Shown here one piece after another: positions 27,674-38,631 of a DNA stretch of 64,000 bases (positions are counted from its first letter, which is position 1; each line of letters opens with the position of its first letter). The position numbers and the translations under genes are program-made. Below the pieces are notes generated by a model. That model searched no databases. It saw only the letters and a program-made list of their open reading frames with translations, and was not told the DNA's origin. The stretch comes from Meira nashicola. Taxonomy: Eukaryota > Basidiomycota > Exobasidiomycetes > Exobasidiales > Brachybasidiaceae. The stretch is taken from contig BCJU01000003.1 of assembly GCA_001600355.1 (NCBI GenBank), positions 2,608,519 to 2,672,518 of the forward strand. Reading direction: 5' to 3'.

Positions 27674-30060
27674 TCAACGAGAACGTGAAAGGTCGGCAAA
27701 AGCTGAATCGATGCAATTTTTAATCTCTCGATAACTGACGACTAAACAACTTTGTTCGTCACGCGAAGTAAGCATAATCTTTTCCAAACTTCCAGCGTCC
27801 AATTTGTTCAAATTTGTTAAAATATGCGTTAAATCCACAACTGGACGACCGGCAGGGTCAACAGCATGAAAAACGTGATCCCGAAATAATTTCACAATAT
27901 AACGATCTCCTGATTCCGACCAACGTGGATCGTGATCGAATGCCGGTCTTTCATTAATGAATCCAAACTTGCACAATAACCTCACCAACCTTGCATTTTC
28001 CAATTCTTTTCCTAATCCTGATTCCAATAAATCGTTGTGGTTTAATGCACTATCGAATTCTTCCGAATATTTCACACCAAGAATCCGTTGTAATCCTTCC
28101 GCAGTCTTCATTTCATCTTCGTTCTCTTCCTTTGTAGATGTGATTTTGATATTATTCAATGTCGGTAAAGGAGCGTTTCCGCTAGGTGAGATTAGCCAAA
28201 CGATCACAGACTTTAAGTCAGCACTGTATACGCGAGAGATTTGATCCAAAGAACGCTGAATGTTTTGCACTGCTGAGACACTGTTACATGCTAATGATAA
28301 GATCAATCTGCCAATATTGATCAAATCTTCTGCTTGATGCTCTTGCAAGGCTGATTGGGAGGCATTTGGATCATATGCAATCACATCAAAGATTGAACAA
28401 CAATTGATCCTAATCCGATTCTTTGCCGTTAATAAAACTTTGCTGGGTTCAATGCATCTTGCTGCTAAGCCGTGTTGGTGAATAGTTCGAATGACGTTTG
28501 TAAGTTGACAAAGATAACTCCAAAGTGTTCTCTCATGAATCTGCATAGATCTCGTTTGCATTCTGCCCGTTCTTCGATCTGGTTGAGGAGGTTTAGCGAT
28601 CATATGCTCGGCATAGAGTGTGGAGGCCAATGGATGATAATCATACACAAACACAATTGCTGTATAAAAATGACAAAATATCTCAGTAAGTTTCCTCTTT
28701 GTTTGTTTTATTATATTATCCACTTACAAGAATCTCCAAAAGCCCGAGTTGTAAAAGCTTCACGAACACTAACGATGCTAGGATGTCGGATCCTTCTCCA
28801 TCTTTCCACCAATCCGATCGCTGCTTCATGACTCAAACGGAAATTTTCTAATCGTCTTAAAACGTAATACTTGCCATCGAGAGTACATTGAGCTTTGTAT
28901 ACATGACAACGATATCCAAACACTCTTGATGCTTCACCCGTTGCACCAGTGAGCTGGTATACTGTTTGAGGTGCAGTTGGCGATACAAGTCGAGGATTGA
29001 TTAATTGCGGAACGAGGCTACTTCCTTGCATACCTGCGATTTGTCCATGTTCCAACGGTACGAGAGAATGATAGACGTGCAATTCTTCTGGTAACTTTGG
29101 ACCTCCAAGTTCCGGTGGTGGAACACCTGCATGTAGCGCTTCATTTTTGCGTTGCAATTCTTCCCTTTCTTCATCACTCATAAAGAATGCATTCGCACTC
29201 AAATGTTGAGGATGAAGATTGGAAACGTGTGGCATAGGAGGATTGTAGAGATGATATTGCAATGGCTGCCGTAGTTTCACGCTGGCAGACGCATTTCCAT
29301 GTTGACCAGAAGTTCCATAATAATCCAAACCCATCTGTCCTGCTCCGGGCATCAATGCTCCGCCGTTTGTAGGTTCTCCATACTCGTTCAGATGTTCGTA
29401 AGGATTATATGCTTTCCCTCCTTGTGGCTGTACCGTAGCTGCACCAGAGTTTATGTTCGTATTTCCGCTTCCCTGCACTTCTTGTGAGTTTTGTTGATTA
29501 GGAAGAGGTCCCATATAGGTAGGATCGAACATGCTATTAGAACCATCTGTATCATATCCACCTCCTACTCCGAACGAATTGGGCGTACCTCGTCCACTTT
29601 CATTTCCGAGAAAAAGATTATTTTGAATAGCAGGAGATTGATGGTGAATAAAATGTTGTTGCTCTTGTGGTCCATTGAGGTTCATATCATGCATCATAGC
29701 ATTATTGTTGACTTGTTGATCATCGTATGCATTTTCCGATGTTGAATTTGAAAATGTGGCAGGTGTTGCATTTGTGGTAGAAGGAGTAGAAATACCTTTT
29801 GGAATAAAGACAGCAGCACTTGCTGCTTTTGCTGATAAAGCTCCTTTAGCAGGACTAGTAGCAGAAATTACAGATCCATTCACATTTCCACCACTTCCAG
29901 AAGTAGCAGCAAGTTGTTTTGCAAATGCAGCTTTTGTTTCTGGAGATGCATCGTTTGAAGGTGCAATGATTGGTATAGCCCTTGCTCCTCTTTGTTGTTG
30001 TGAAGCAGGAACGAAAGGAGCAGGTGGTCCTGGTCTAGAAGAAGGTGGTCGACCATACAT
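27674..30060 (-). CDS. PAN3: PAN2-PAN3 deadenylation complex subunit PAN3
   Basis: Regulatory pseudokinase subunit that binds poly(A)-binding protein and recruits the PAN2 nuclease for poly(A) tail trimming. Exons 30060-28728 and 28659-27674 are joined across a 68-nt GTAAGT intron (28727-28660), giving 772 residues with FGDSSIVFVYDYHPLASTL across the junction. The N-terminus is Gly/Ser/Asn-rich; a PAM2-like motif (LSAKAASAAVFIP) lies at about residues 75-87. The pseudokinase runs from about 390 (YKAQCTLDGKYYVLRRLENF) through HQHGLAARCIEPSKVLL, and the C-terminal coiled coil and knob domain ends with the family pattern (GRPVVDLTHILTNLNKLDAGS). No N-terminal CCCH zinc finger is visible. The start is the only ATG before the domain. 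Confidence 0.92.
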
Positions 30061-30577
30061 GATTGAGGAATTGTTTGAGTCGATTTTTATTCTTCTGTTG
30101 ACGAAAACATGTTTATTAGAGGCAATTTGAGCTGGTTGTGAGGTTATAAAAGGTTTATCGTCATAAAAGTGATGATGGACAGCAACAGCGGGAAGTCTGT
30201 TCAAAGGTAGAGTATTGAGATCTAGCTATGACAGAATGAGTGTGAGAATTTCACGTTGTAGACTGCCATAGTGTGTCGCATGCAATTTCATCAGTGACCC
30301 TTTTTTCCCTAGCACGCGTACCGCATTATATTCATTTCGAGTAGGTGCGTGAGGTATAAACGCGTAATTGCATTGAAACAGCGAATGTCCTTATTTTCCG
30401 GAGGGCTGTGTTTTTTTTAACGGAAGCCGTGTAAGATGGATGCACTTGTCAATATTAAGCAATGCATGTCGTGCGTGTGTGCATGTGTTGCTTGTGGAGT
30501 TCTTTTCAATATAAACATACCTTTTCCTCCCCTTACACCATCTTGACACCTATGCTCATCTCACCAATTGAACAAAC
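30061..30577. promoter_or_regulatory. divergent promoter region PAN3 / LIM protein
   Basis: No gene is seen. Two ACGCGT palindromes (30314-30319 and 30360-30365) and a TG-rich alternating tract (about 30466-30492) are present. Confidence 0.55.
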
Positions 30578-31837
30578 ATGGTACCCAGACCTATTGGATC
30601 AGGAGCGCCACAATGTGCTCGATGTGGAAAAACTGTTTATATGGCAGAACAAGTGGTAGGACCTTATTCGAAGCCATATCACAAATCATGTTTGACGTGT
30701 GTCGTTTGCAATAAAAGACTCGATTCGACATTATTATTAGAACATGATGGAGAGCCATACTGTAAAAGCTGTCATAAGACTCATCTTGGTCAAGGTAAAG
30801 GTGGATTTGGACTTTCTGTACCGCTACGTCCAGAAAAGCCAATTGCTCTTCAATCTAGTCCAAAACCTTCTAATGGGACAGGATATAAAAGTGAGGCAGC
30901 CAGGAGGGTAGAGGAACGATTAGCGGAAGAGATGTCCGGAATCAATCTATCACCAAGGAGAGACAATCCTTCACCAACACTTAGACAACCCGCTTCACCT
31001 TCAACATATCAGCCACGAACACACATTACAACTTTATCCAAACCAACAACAGTTGCTCAAAGTATCGATCATCTTGTGTCATCAGGAGTGGAAGTACCTA
31101 TACCCTACTCTCGCAAAGAGACTGAGGGTGAGGTTTATGGGAATTATGGGCAGCAATATGACAACAACAGATATACACAAAATGATGAAAGAGGGCTGCG
31201 GGAATATGAAGACGATAAGTACGCAACACCCAGCACTACTGATTATGCCAGAGAAGAAAGCAGGCCTGAATCTCCAATCAGGAAGCAACCTTTAACACCT
31301 CCTCACATTAATGCACGAGATATTGTTGGGGAAGCAGTAGATGGATTACCAACTCCACGTAGAAAAGATCCAATCGCATTGGCAAGAGAACGTGAAAGAG
31401 GTGTATATTCTACTGGAACAGGAACGGTTGCTAAAACATATTCACCAAGAACGACTCCACTCCTATCTCCAGGAGGCAATGGATCAGGGAATGGCAGTGC
31501 GGATCAAAATGGATATTCACCTAATTCACAATTAGCAAAGATGGGATTAGGATCTACAGTAAATGCAGCTGCAATTGGAACTCCACTTTGTGCAAGATGT
31601 CAAAGACCAGTTTATTTTGCTGAACAAAAGCAAGCGGCAAGTAGAAAGTGGCATCGATTTTGTTTACGTTGTGATGGATGTAATACAACTTTGGAATCTG
31701 GAAAATTAGAAGAAGGTCCTTTGAGTGCAACGTATGAATTTCCAACGAATGTTTGGTGCAGAACGTGTTACGCGAAAAGATTTGGTCCAAAAGGGATCGG
31801 AGTTGCGGGAATGTCTTTACCAGAGAATGCAAAGTAG
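30578..31837 (+). CDS. two-LIM-domain protein
   Basis: LIM domains are zinc-binding protein-interaction modules, often on actin or in polarity signalling. The 419-residue product has LIM1 at about residues 13-68 (CARCGKTVYMAEQ, YHKSCLTCVVC, YCKSCH), followed by a Gly-rich stretch as in CRP-type proteins. A disordered Pro/Ser/Arg-rich middle follows, then LIM2 at about 343-402 (CARCQRPVYFAEQ, WHRFCLRCDGC, WCRTCYAKRFGPKG). All zinc ligands look present in both. The KxFGPKGIG ending after LIM2 is also CRP-like. A cytoskeletal or cell-polarity role is an inference. Confidence 0.85.
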   Translation: MVPRPIGSGAPQCARCGKTVYMAEQVVGPYSKPYHKSCLTCVVCNKRLDSTLLLEHDGEPYCKSCHKTHLGQGKGGFGLSVPLRPEKPIALQSSPKPSNGTGYKSEAARRVEERLAEEMSGINLSPRRDNPSPTLRQPASPSTYQPRTHITTLSKPTTVAQSIDHLVSSGVEVPIPYSRKETEGEVYGNYGQQYDNNRYTQNDERGLREYEDDKYATPSTTDYAREESRPESPIRKQPLTPPHINARDIVGEAVDGLPTPRRKDPIALARERERGVYSTGTGTVAKTYSPRTTPLLSPGGNGSGNGSADQNGYSPNSQLAKMGLGSTVNAAAIGTPLCARCQRPVYFAEQKQAASRKWHRFCLRCDGCNTTLESGKLEEGPLSATYEFPTNVWCRTCYAKRFGPKGIGVAGMSLPENAK

Positions 31838-32082
31838 TGTGGGGGTCGATTTATGTATTTCTTTTTCTCGGTGCTAGTTATGGGTTGCGATTCGATTTGA
31901 TGCCCCCTTCTTTTTATTAAGATGAAAAGAGGAGAATTGTTTCATGCTGATATTGTTATGTAATTTCGTATACCAAGCATATCAGTGAATTAAAATCGAA
32001 TTAAAATTCTGCAATCGTGCGTGGTATATAAAGTATAAACAGAGAATGGCAAGTAAGCAAGCAGAGGAAGCTAAATTATTGG

Positions 32083-33406
32083 CTAAATTTCGGATACACC
32101 AATCCTTTCGTTCACCTTGACGAGAGTTTCGATCTGTTTAGAAGGAGAGGAAAAAGGTGGTCAGTATGTGAAAAATAAAGCAAGTTAAAGTGGTGAAATT
32201 ACTCACACCTTTGTTAGAATTCGTTAAAAGATCATCATCCCATTTAACTTTTGCTTCTGGTGGAAAGATTGCTATACAAGTTGATCCGCCATAAGCAAAA
32301 TAACCCATCTCTTCTCCACGTTTATATGATGAACCTTTTGTTGCATTTGTGAATACGTTTGATCCAACCAAAAGAGCACCAATCGAAACAAAAGCGAAAG
32401 GAATAACTTGTTGGTCGGGAATCGGTGTCCATTCTAACATTGAAATATCTCGAGTATTTGCGGTAAATACGTCAAAGTTTTCATTTACAGCATCAGGATT
32501 TACAGTATAATATTCTTCTCCTGAATGTGTTTGTGAAATAACTTTTGATGCACCTACAGGATGATGATATCTATGATAATCTGCAGGTGCAAGACGATAA
32601 ATAGCAATACTACTTCCTTCGCTTAACTTGTTTGTCTCTTCACCTTTTTTATTAATCAATTCTTTTACACTAAATTGACGACCTTTTATCCAAATCTTTT
32701 TTGCATCTTCTGCATTATTGAAAACCATTAATCTACAATCGGCTGCAGATCCGATTAATTTGGTATTTTCAGGTTCAGGAATTGGTCGAACATCAGGCTT
32801 TAATTTACGATAGAAGAATTCGTTTCTTGTTTTATATTTTGTTAAATCTTGTTCTTCTAAATCTTTCGTTTCAATAGAATACGTTTTAACAAAATTTTGA
32901 ATAAATGCTTGAACTTCTTCCGGTTTACTTGAATCATTATAAATTTCACCTTCTCTTTCACTCATCTTTTTTAATAAATCTTCAATACGTCCAAATCGTA
33001 ATAAAGATTTCTTTTTACTTGAATAAAACAATAAATGCATTCCAATACGAACGTAAATTGGCATTGATTCGAAAAATCGATCGTTTGGCGGAGATGCATT
33101 ACGATTAACAACATAATTTCCCATCTTATAATAAACAAAGTCATCGTCTAATTCTTGTGAATTTGGAATGATTGAACATCCTAACTTTTTAAAATATCCA
33201 CTTATCTTATCAAGAGAAGATTTATCTTCTTTCAATCCACCAACTTCAGAAACGCCAACATGTGATTCATGATCATCTTTTGTACTTTCAATCAATGCTT
33301 CAAATCGTTGTGCAACAGATTCATGATTATCTTCTCCAGGTACGTGTGGTCCTTTAAGTGAATGATGAACGTCGTCATTCTTGTTTTCTGTTGTTGATTG
33401 TGACAT
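32083..33406 (-). CDS. phosphatidylserine decarboxylase proenzyme
   Basis: Converts phosphatidylserine to phosphatidylethanolamine. Exon 1 is 33406-32207 and a last exon of only 17 codons is 32133-32083, across a 73-nt GTGAGT...CAG intron. The short exon supplies the conserved tail IETLVKVNERIG, which reading the unspliced frame loses. The product is about 416 residues. Motifs include APADYHRYHHPVG, VFTANTRDISMLEW and the self-cleavage site YGGST, which makes the pyruvoyl group on Ser. No C2 domain and no clear mitochondrial presequence, so it looks like a soluble or endomembrane type (PSD2/3-like) without C2. The start is the ATG at 33406. It is convergent with the LIM gene, with 245 bp between the stops. 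Confidence 0.9.
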
Positions 33407-33754
33407 TTTGTGAAATACAGTATAAGGTATGATGTTGTGGGGTAAGAATGAAAACGTTCCCTTGTGGGTGGGTCTATATGCACACACTTCTATCTTCTGA
33501 AACGGCCCCTTAACGTTGCCGCCGGCAAGTTTATATATAGTCTTTGCATGCAGCTCTTATCGGCAATTGGCTCTAGTCTATTCTACGCGTGCGTGCAATA
33601 CATTACGTGCTCAGCCCGACCAAGCTCACGCGTAGACTAAGTGTTGTTCTTTGCAAAGCGCGTTTTTGACATTTCGAAATTTTGGACCACTTTTTTTGTT
33701 TCCTTACAACGACTATCAAAATAATATTCATCCTGATGAACTTCAATAACCATA
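33407..33754. promoter_or_regulatory. divergent promoter region, phosphatidylserine decarboxylase / 33755 gene
   Basis: Contains a TATATATA stretch near 33530-33537 and two ACGCGT sites (33585-33590 and 33628-33633). These sit inside a near-inverted arrangement, TAGTCTATTCTACGCGTG at about 33575 and CACGCGTAGACTA at 33627. No gene is seen. Confidence 0.6.
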
Positions 33755-36274
33755 ATGGCTCTGCAGGAGTATGAAAAGGTGAAGAGTGGAGTAAATTCAA
33801 GCATTAACGGAACCAATACAACAATCACAATGGAAGAACTTGATGAGGATGATCTGCGAATCAGAGAGATTATGGAAGAAGCAAAAAAACAAGCATTTAT
33901 TGAAATTAATGGCTTAGGTGATGTTTTGGCAAACTCTCGTCCGTCTAGAGCAGCTACTACAACAATGTCATCTCGATCAGGAAGTGGAGCGGGAGTTCGA
34001 ATGACAAGGAGTGGAAGCAATTCAGATGACGATGATGATAATTTGATGGATCTAAACCTCGATCAGCTACTAGACAAATCAAAAGCACGACCACCTTCAT
34101 CTTCTTCCGAATCTCGCCCAAAGAGGACAGCAGATGATTATCTTGATGATGATGATGATGACGACGATGATGATATTTACAAATCGGCTCAATATTCTAC
34201 ACAATCAGCATTCCAACCTAGCCAGCGACCAAAGAGAGAAACTGCACGTAAAACACCCTATTCGTTCAAGCTTGCATTAGAAAGACCTTCTGAATCTCGT
34301 CAACAGCTTCTGAATACGAAACATAGCGCAGCTGTCAAGATGGGCATTGTCAAGGCAGAATCTTGGAAACAAAGTAATAGATCATTAGGTAGTAATGACT
34401 TTGTGAAAAAGCTCATTCGAGAAAGAAAGAAGGAAATCAGAGAAGGAACTGGCTCGGAAGGCTTAAAACAGGCAATAGCATATATCGAAAAATCTCGTCA
34501 ATACATGGAAGAGGAGGATGACTTGTTTGATTCACTTTCAGAAGGAGAATTGAATGAAAAACATGTTGTTGAATCAGATGATGACGACATGTCAGATGAT
34601 GATCTTAGAGCCCTAATCAAATCTTCAAAGCACAAACGCATCAAAGTCGAAGGGCGTGACGAAATCCTCGCTCGTTTCGACAGCGCAAAAACAGAAATTT
34701 TCAAACAGCTCGAGAATAAAGATGACGAGGAAGAGGGTCAGGCGGCCCAAAAAGCGCTTGAAATCATCGAAAGAGACCGTGCGGATGGCATTGCGGGAAC
34801 GAGCACAGAGGAAGACTTGGGAGTAGCGGAGCGGAGCTTTTGGGAAGCCGCGGAACGTAAATTACCGATTCACTCAAAGAAATTGAGCCTCAAGAAGCCT
34901 TCTGGTTTGCTTGCAAGTTTGTTGGATTCGCAAGATTCTCCCAATCACACATATCTCGCGCAACTCTTGCGGAACGTCAGATTAATTGAAGGTTTAGCAG
35001 AGGCATCAGTCCGTCCTTTGGTAATTTGGCTCGTAAATCAAGCAATGCTGAATGAGTCTGAAGATGTATCACTCGGAGCGATCGTTGCACTTGAGAGGTT
35101 ATTGGATGGTGCCACCTGTGAGATTTTGCAAGTTTGCATAGATTCTTTGATATCAGCTTTGCGCTCTTTGGGGATGAAAGATGACACATTTCCAAGAATG
35201 GAGGTCGATAAGAGGATGGAGGTAGACTCGCATGATGAACACTCAAGAAAGGTCACACAGAAGATCAAAATTGAGAAAATGTCAAACTTTATCGCCATTT
35301 GTAAAAAGGTGGGAAAGTCATTGACATCATCAAGCATTGACTGTAAACCGCTGCTATTCTGTCTCTTCCGAATCATCGTGGATCCAACATTTGATTTTCT
35401 ACGAGGAGAGGCTCGAAATGCTGCAAAGACCTTGATTGAAGCATCTTTCGCAAATTGTCAGGGTATCACCTGGGACGTTGAGTTTCAAGACGATCTCTGT
35501 TCCTACTTGCGATCGAAATACCCAACTACAAGACTTGCTTATCTTCAATGTTTACCCTTGGATTCTTTACGTTCTAGAATTCTTGCGCGAAACGTTGCCT
35601 CTCGTTTGATCACGCAGAAGGAGAAAGTGTCCAATTCAAAGCCACAGGCGTACATCATACCTGACAATTTCGATCTCTTGCTAGCCACTTTGAATCGACA
35701 AGATGATTCAATTAATCCTCTTTGGGTGGCAAAAGGCGCAGGAAAAGCAATATTTCCTCAATTGGAAGCGAATATTGCTATTTTGCAATACTGTTTCACA
35801 GATCTTTTGTTGCAACTTTGCGTTCTTTACAAAGAGAAAGAGTCTGTAGTTGCATCTCGAAAGCGTGTACATGATCGTTTGATTGCGGCAAATTTGGAGA
35901 AATTGATTGCAAAAGATCCAATTCTTTTACCACGTCTCGAAGGGGCTAAGAAACATTCCTACAAATTTCGTCTTTATACTGACAAGAAAAAGGCTATTCA
36001 AGTGGAAGAAATGATAAAGTTGTTATACCTCTTTAACAATCGTATTCTAGAAAGTACAAATAGCGGAAGTAGACAAGCAAGTTCAGGTTTAGCAGCACAA
36101 ATGACTGCTTCTGAATCACAAATTCGAGCAAAAGATGCATTACAAAGAAATGCTCTTTTGCTCATGTATACCCTAGAACAATTCAAGCTCAACGTTTCAG
36201 AGGATGATGAATCGCGAAACAAAGAGCAAGGCAAACTTGACCGTTACATTACCTCTTCAAAAATAAAGGTCTAG
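33755..36274 (+). CDS. acidic helical nuclear protein, possibly Nse6/SLF2-like
   Basis: I do not recognise this 839-residue protein with certainty. The first 300 residues are acidic and low complexity, including a run of Asp encoded by GAT repeats near 34143-34173, and basic KR patches suggest a nuclear protein. From about residue 390 it is all-helical, with blocks such as LLASLLDSQDSPNHTYLAQL, VRPLVIWLVNQAMLNES and VSLGAIVALERLL. This pattern recalls the CANIN domain of SLF2/Nse6, which loads the SMC5-SMC6 complex in DNA repair. The likeness is from memory of domain rhythm only. The C-terminus is KLDRYITSSKIKV. No intron. Confidence 0.6.
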   Translation: MALQEYEKVKSGVNSSINGTNTTITMEELDEDDLRIREIMEEAKKQAFIEINGLGDVLANSRPSRAATTTMSSRSGSGAGVRMTRSGSNSDDDDDNLMDLNLDQLLDKSKARPPSSSSESRPKRTADDYLDDDDDDDDDDIYKSAQYSTQSAFQPSQRPKRETARKTPYSFKLALERPSESRQQLLNTKHSAAVKMGIVKAESWKQSNRSLGSNDFVKKLIRERKKEIREGTGSEGLKQAIAYIEKSRQYMEEEDDLFDSLSEGELNEKHVVESDDDDMSDDDLRALIKSSKHKRIKVEGRDEILARFDSAKTEIFKQLENKDDEEEGQAAQKALEIIERDRADGIAGTSTEEDLGVAERSFWEAAERKLPIHSKKLSLKKPSGLLASLLDSQDSPNHTYLAQLLRNVRLIEGLAEASVRPLVIWLVNQAMLNESEDVSLGAIVALERLLDGATCEILQVCIDSLISALRSLGMKDDTFPRMEVDKRMEVDSHDEHSRKVTQKIKIEKMSNFIAICKKVGKSLTSSSIDCKPLLFCLFRIIVDPTFDFLRGEARNAAKTLIEASFANCQGITWDVEFQDDLCSYLRSKYPTTRLAYLQCLPLDSLRSRILARNVASRLITQKEKVSNSKPQAYIIPDNFDLLLATLNRQDDSINPLWVAKGAGKAIFPQLEANIAILQYCFTDLLLQLCVLYKEKESVVASRKRVHDRLIAANLEKLIAKDPILLPRLEGAKKHSYKFRLYTDKKKAIQVEEMIKLLYLFNNRILESTNSGSRQASSGLAAQMTASESQIRAKDALQRNALLLMYTLEQFKLNVSEDDESRNKEQGKLDRYITSSKIKV
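34143..34173 (+). repeat. GAT/GAC trinucleotide run encoding poly-Asp
   Basis: Short trinucleotide repeat inside the 33755 gene, encoding a run of Asp residues. Confidence 0.85.
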
Positions 36275-36558
36275 AATTGTTTTTCACTCATTTGTATCAT
36301 ATAATTACACCATTCATAAAATGCTTAATGATAAGTTTAATAATGAGAGCAAATGATGCGATTGATATACGAGGACCACTACTACAAAACATGGTGAGTA
36401 AAATAACAAGAAGAATTGCGGCACCCTTTGAGATAAAAATAACGAAAAGGGAGAAGAAAAGATCAATAGAAAGAGAGGCCGGCCGAGCAGGAACAAAAAC
36501 AAGTACATGAGCAAAACATAAGCATCTAAATATGTCAAAAGAGTCTAAAACGGGAATG

Positions 36559-38631
36559 TCACGATCCTTTCATGTCCTTATTTGCATCATTATTTGCTGC
36601 TGGTGGAAGAGAAAAATCTCCATTGGAAACCGAAGCGGAAGCATCTCGTTTCTTTTTACTGCCTTCGCCGCCCACAGGGCCGAGAGCTGACGTTCCATTT
36701 CCTCCTTGAGCAGCATCAGCAGCTTGCATGGCAGGCGTATAAGCAAAAAAGGCACTCGTACTACCTGTTGAATCGGCAGGCGATGGTCCGCTATAAAATG
36801 CAGCATTAAAACTACTTGCACTTGGTGTACCTCTGCCACCACTTCCACTACCACCGTTACTACCTTGTGCGCCATTGCGACCTGGAATAGGTGTTGGTTG
36901 TGCGCCTGTTTGTTGTTGTTGTTGTTGATTATCCCCTAGCATCGTATAGCCACCTGCCATGCTGCCAAAAGGATTATTAAGACCATCCATATTACTCAAA
37001 TCCAGACCAGCAAATGCGCCAAAAGTAGGATCGCTTGCAAAACTTGCAAGAGAAGGATTCAATGCATTACTCGTCATTCCCGTCATATTTTGCTGCCATG
37101 AATTTGCTGAATTTGATTGTGCGTTAGATGTTGCCGGGAAAGGCATACTTTGCGGTCCACCGAGATGGGCTGGCGTAGCCATTGTACCGAGATGTTGGGC
37201 TGTTGCACTTGTTGAAAATGCATTATAAGGAGAAATCGAATAAAGATTATTAGCCGGATTTGCCATTGCAGTCATTCCGAGAGAGGTGGGAATGTTCATA
37301 TTTCCTATATTGTTGAATAGCGCTTGCTGATCATTGGGATTAAAAGTTCCATCCATCATGCCGAAATTTTGCGAGGATGAAGAGTCGTTTGAGTTTTGCA
37401 TGTCATCGTTGAGATTGTCCAATCCTGCTGCAGACAAGTTCAAGCTATCAAATGTATTTGAACTTTGACCGCCGAAATTGATCGGACTCATTCCCAATGA
37501 AGCCGGCAGACCAGAGCTGGGCGATTGTCTTCTGCTATTATTATCGCCTTGGCTACCAACACTTGGTGGGCTATTGGAATGAACTTCTGATTGTTGAACT
37601 TGACTAAAGTTTAAATTGTTTTGATTTGGTCGATTTGCATGATGACTAGAAGGACCACGACTGCTTACTGGACTTCCTCTACGACTTGGAGCTCTGCTGT
37701 TTGCTCTGCTCGTGGCGTTGCTCTTTGTCAATGATTCAAATCCTACTCTTCCTTGTGATGCACTTCTGCTGTGAGTGCCATTCTTTACTACGCTCGCCAC
37801 TCTGCCCTCCTTCCATGCATCTTGAGCTTCTTGACTTAGAGTCCACCAACTTCCTTTGCCATGAGCAGAAGACGGCCTTGGAATTTTGATAAACAGATTG
37901 CCCTTGATAGAAAGCGTTGACTTGATTCGATTTTTAACGCGCGCTTCCCAATCCTTACCAAATGCCCATTCACGAATTTCGGGGAATTTGGTACACATTT
38001 GATCGAACAAATCTTGAATGACCAATCGTCCATGTTCGCTTTCTGCAATCGTTTGACAAATCATTTCACTCCAATTTAAACGTTTACCCGTGATTGCACT
38101 TGCAGCAACTCTTGAATTACCTCCAGGTGTATTTGTTCCAGTCATTGTACCACTTGGATATCCAGTTCCGCCTGGTAAACGTTTATGTTGCATACCTGGG
38201 GAAGATGCGGCAGAATTTGGAACAGATTGTGAAGAATAATCTGCCAAAGCTGCTGATAAAGCGTGAGGATTAAGATGGGCAGGAACACCGCTAGAATGAG
38301 CGAATAAGCTTGCAAAATTGGCAGCATTGATAGCATGATTGTTTGCTTGCGGTTGAAAAAGATTATTTAATGACTGTGGGTTGCCATTGTTTTGATTTTG
38401 TTGAGCATATTGTGCTAATTGAGCGTTTGCATAAGCTAGAGCAGGATTTGCTTGACTTGCATTAGAAGCATTTAAAGCGGCTGCCATTGCCATTGAAGTT
38501 GGAATTTGATTTGAAGAAGAAGCTTTATTTCCTTGTTGACCGGAAAAGTTGTTTGTTCCACCTGGTACTGGACTGTTTGTTCCTGATAAAAAGGGCGACA
38601 TTGTCGCTTGTAACGGTTCCCCAAAGTTCAT
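36559..38631 (-). CDS. forkhead-type transcription factor
   Basis: A 690-residue protein with a divergent fork-head winged helix at about residues 188-275: LNWSEMICQTIAESEHGRLV, IQDLFDQMCTKFPEIREW, WEARVKNRIKSTLSIKGNLF, then KIPRPSSAHGKGSWWTL. The last block matches the forkhead wing consensus (F-K-V-PR..GKGS-W-T). The flanks are Asn/Gln/Ser-rich, with a short poly-Gln near 36908-36935, typical of fungal transcription activators. The target genes are unknown. It has an unusually long upstream region (1.1 kb), which may reflect complex regulation. Confidence 0.8.
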   Translation of the reverse strand: MNFGEPLQATMSPFLSGTNSPVPGGTNNFSGQQGNKASSSNQIPTSMAMAAALNASNASQANPALAYANAQLAQYAQQNQNNGNPQSLNNLFQPQANNHAINAANFASLFAHSSGVPAHLNPHALSAALADYSSQSVPNSAASSPGMQHKRLPGGTGYPSGTMTGTNTPGGNSRVAASAITGKRLNWSEMICQTIAESEHGRLVIQDLFDQMCTKFPEIREWAFGKDWEARVKNRIKSTLSIKGNLFIKIPRPSSAHGKGSWWTLSQEAQDAWKEGRVASVVKNGTHSRSASQGRVGFESLTKSNATSRANSRAPSRRGSPVSSRGPSSHHANRPNQNNLNFSQVQQSEVHSNSPPSVGSQGDNNSRRQSPSSGLPASLGMSPINFGGQSSNTFDSLNLSAAGLDNLNDDMQNSNDSSSSQNFGMMDGTFNPNDQQALFNNIGNMNIPTSLGMTAMANPANNLYSISPYNAFSTSATAQHLGTMATPAHLGGPQSMPFPATSNAQSNSANSWQQNMTGMTSNALNPSLASFASDPTFGAFAGLDLSNMDGLNNPFGSMAGGYTMLGDNQQQQQQTGAQPTPIPGRNGAQGSNGGSGSGGRGTPSASSFNAAFYSGPSPADSTGSTSAFFAYTPAMQAADAAQGGNGTSALGPVGGEGSKKKRDASASVSNGDFSLPPAANNDANKDMKGS
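36908..36935. repeat. TTG trinucleotide run (poly-Gln on the minus strand)
   Basis: Short CAA-type repeat encoding six consecutive Gln residues in the forkhead protein. Confidence 0.85.
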
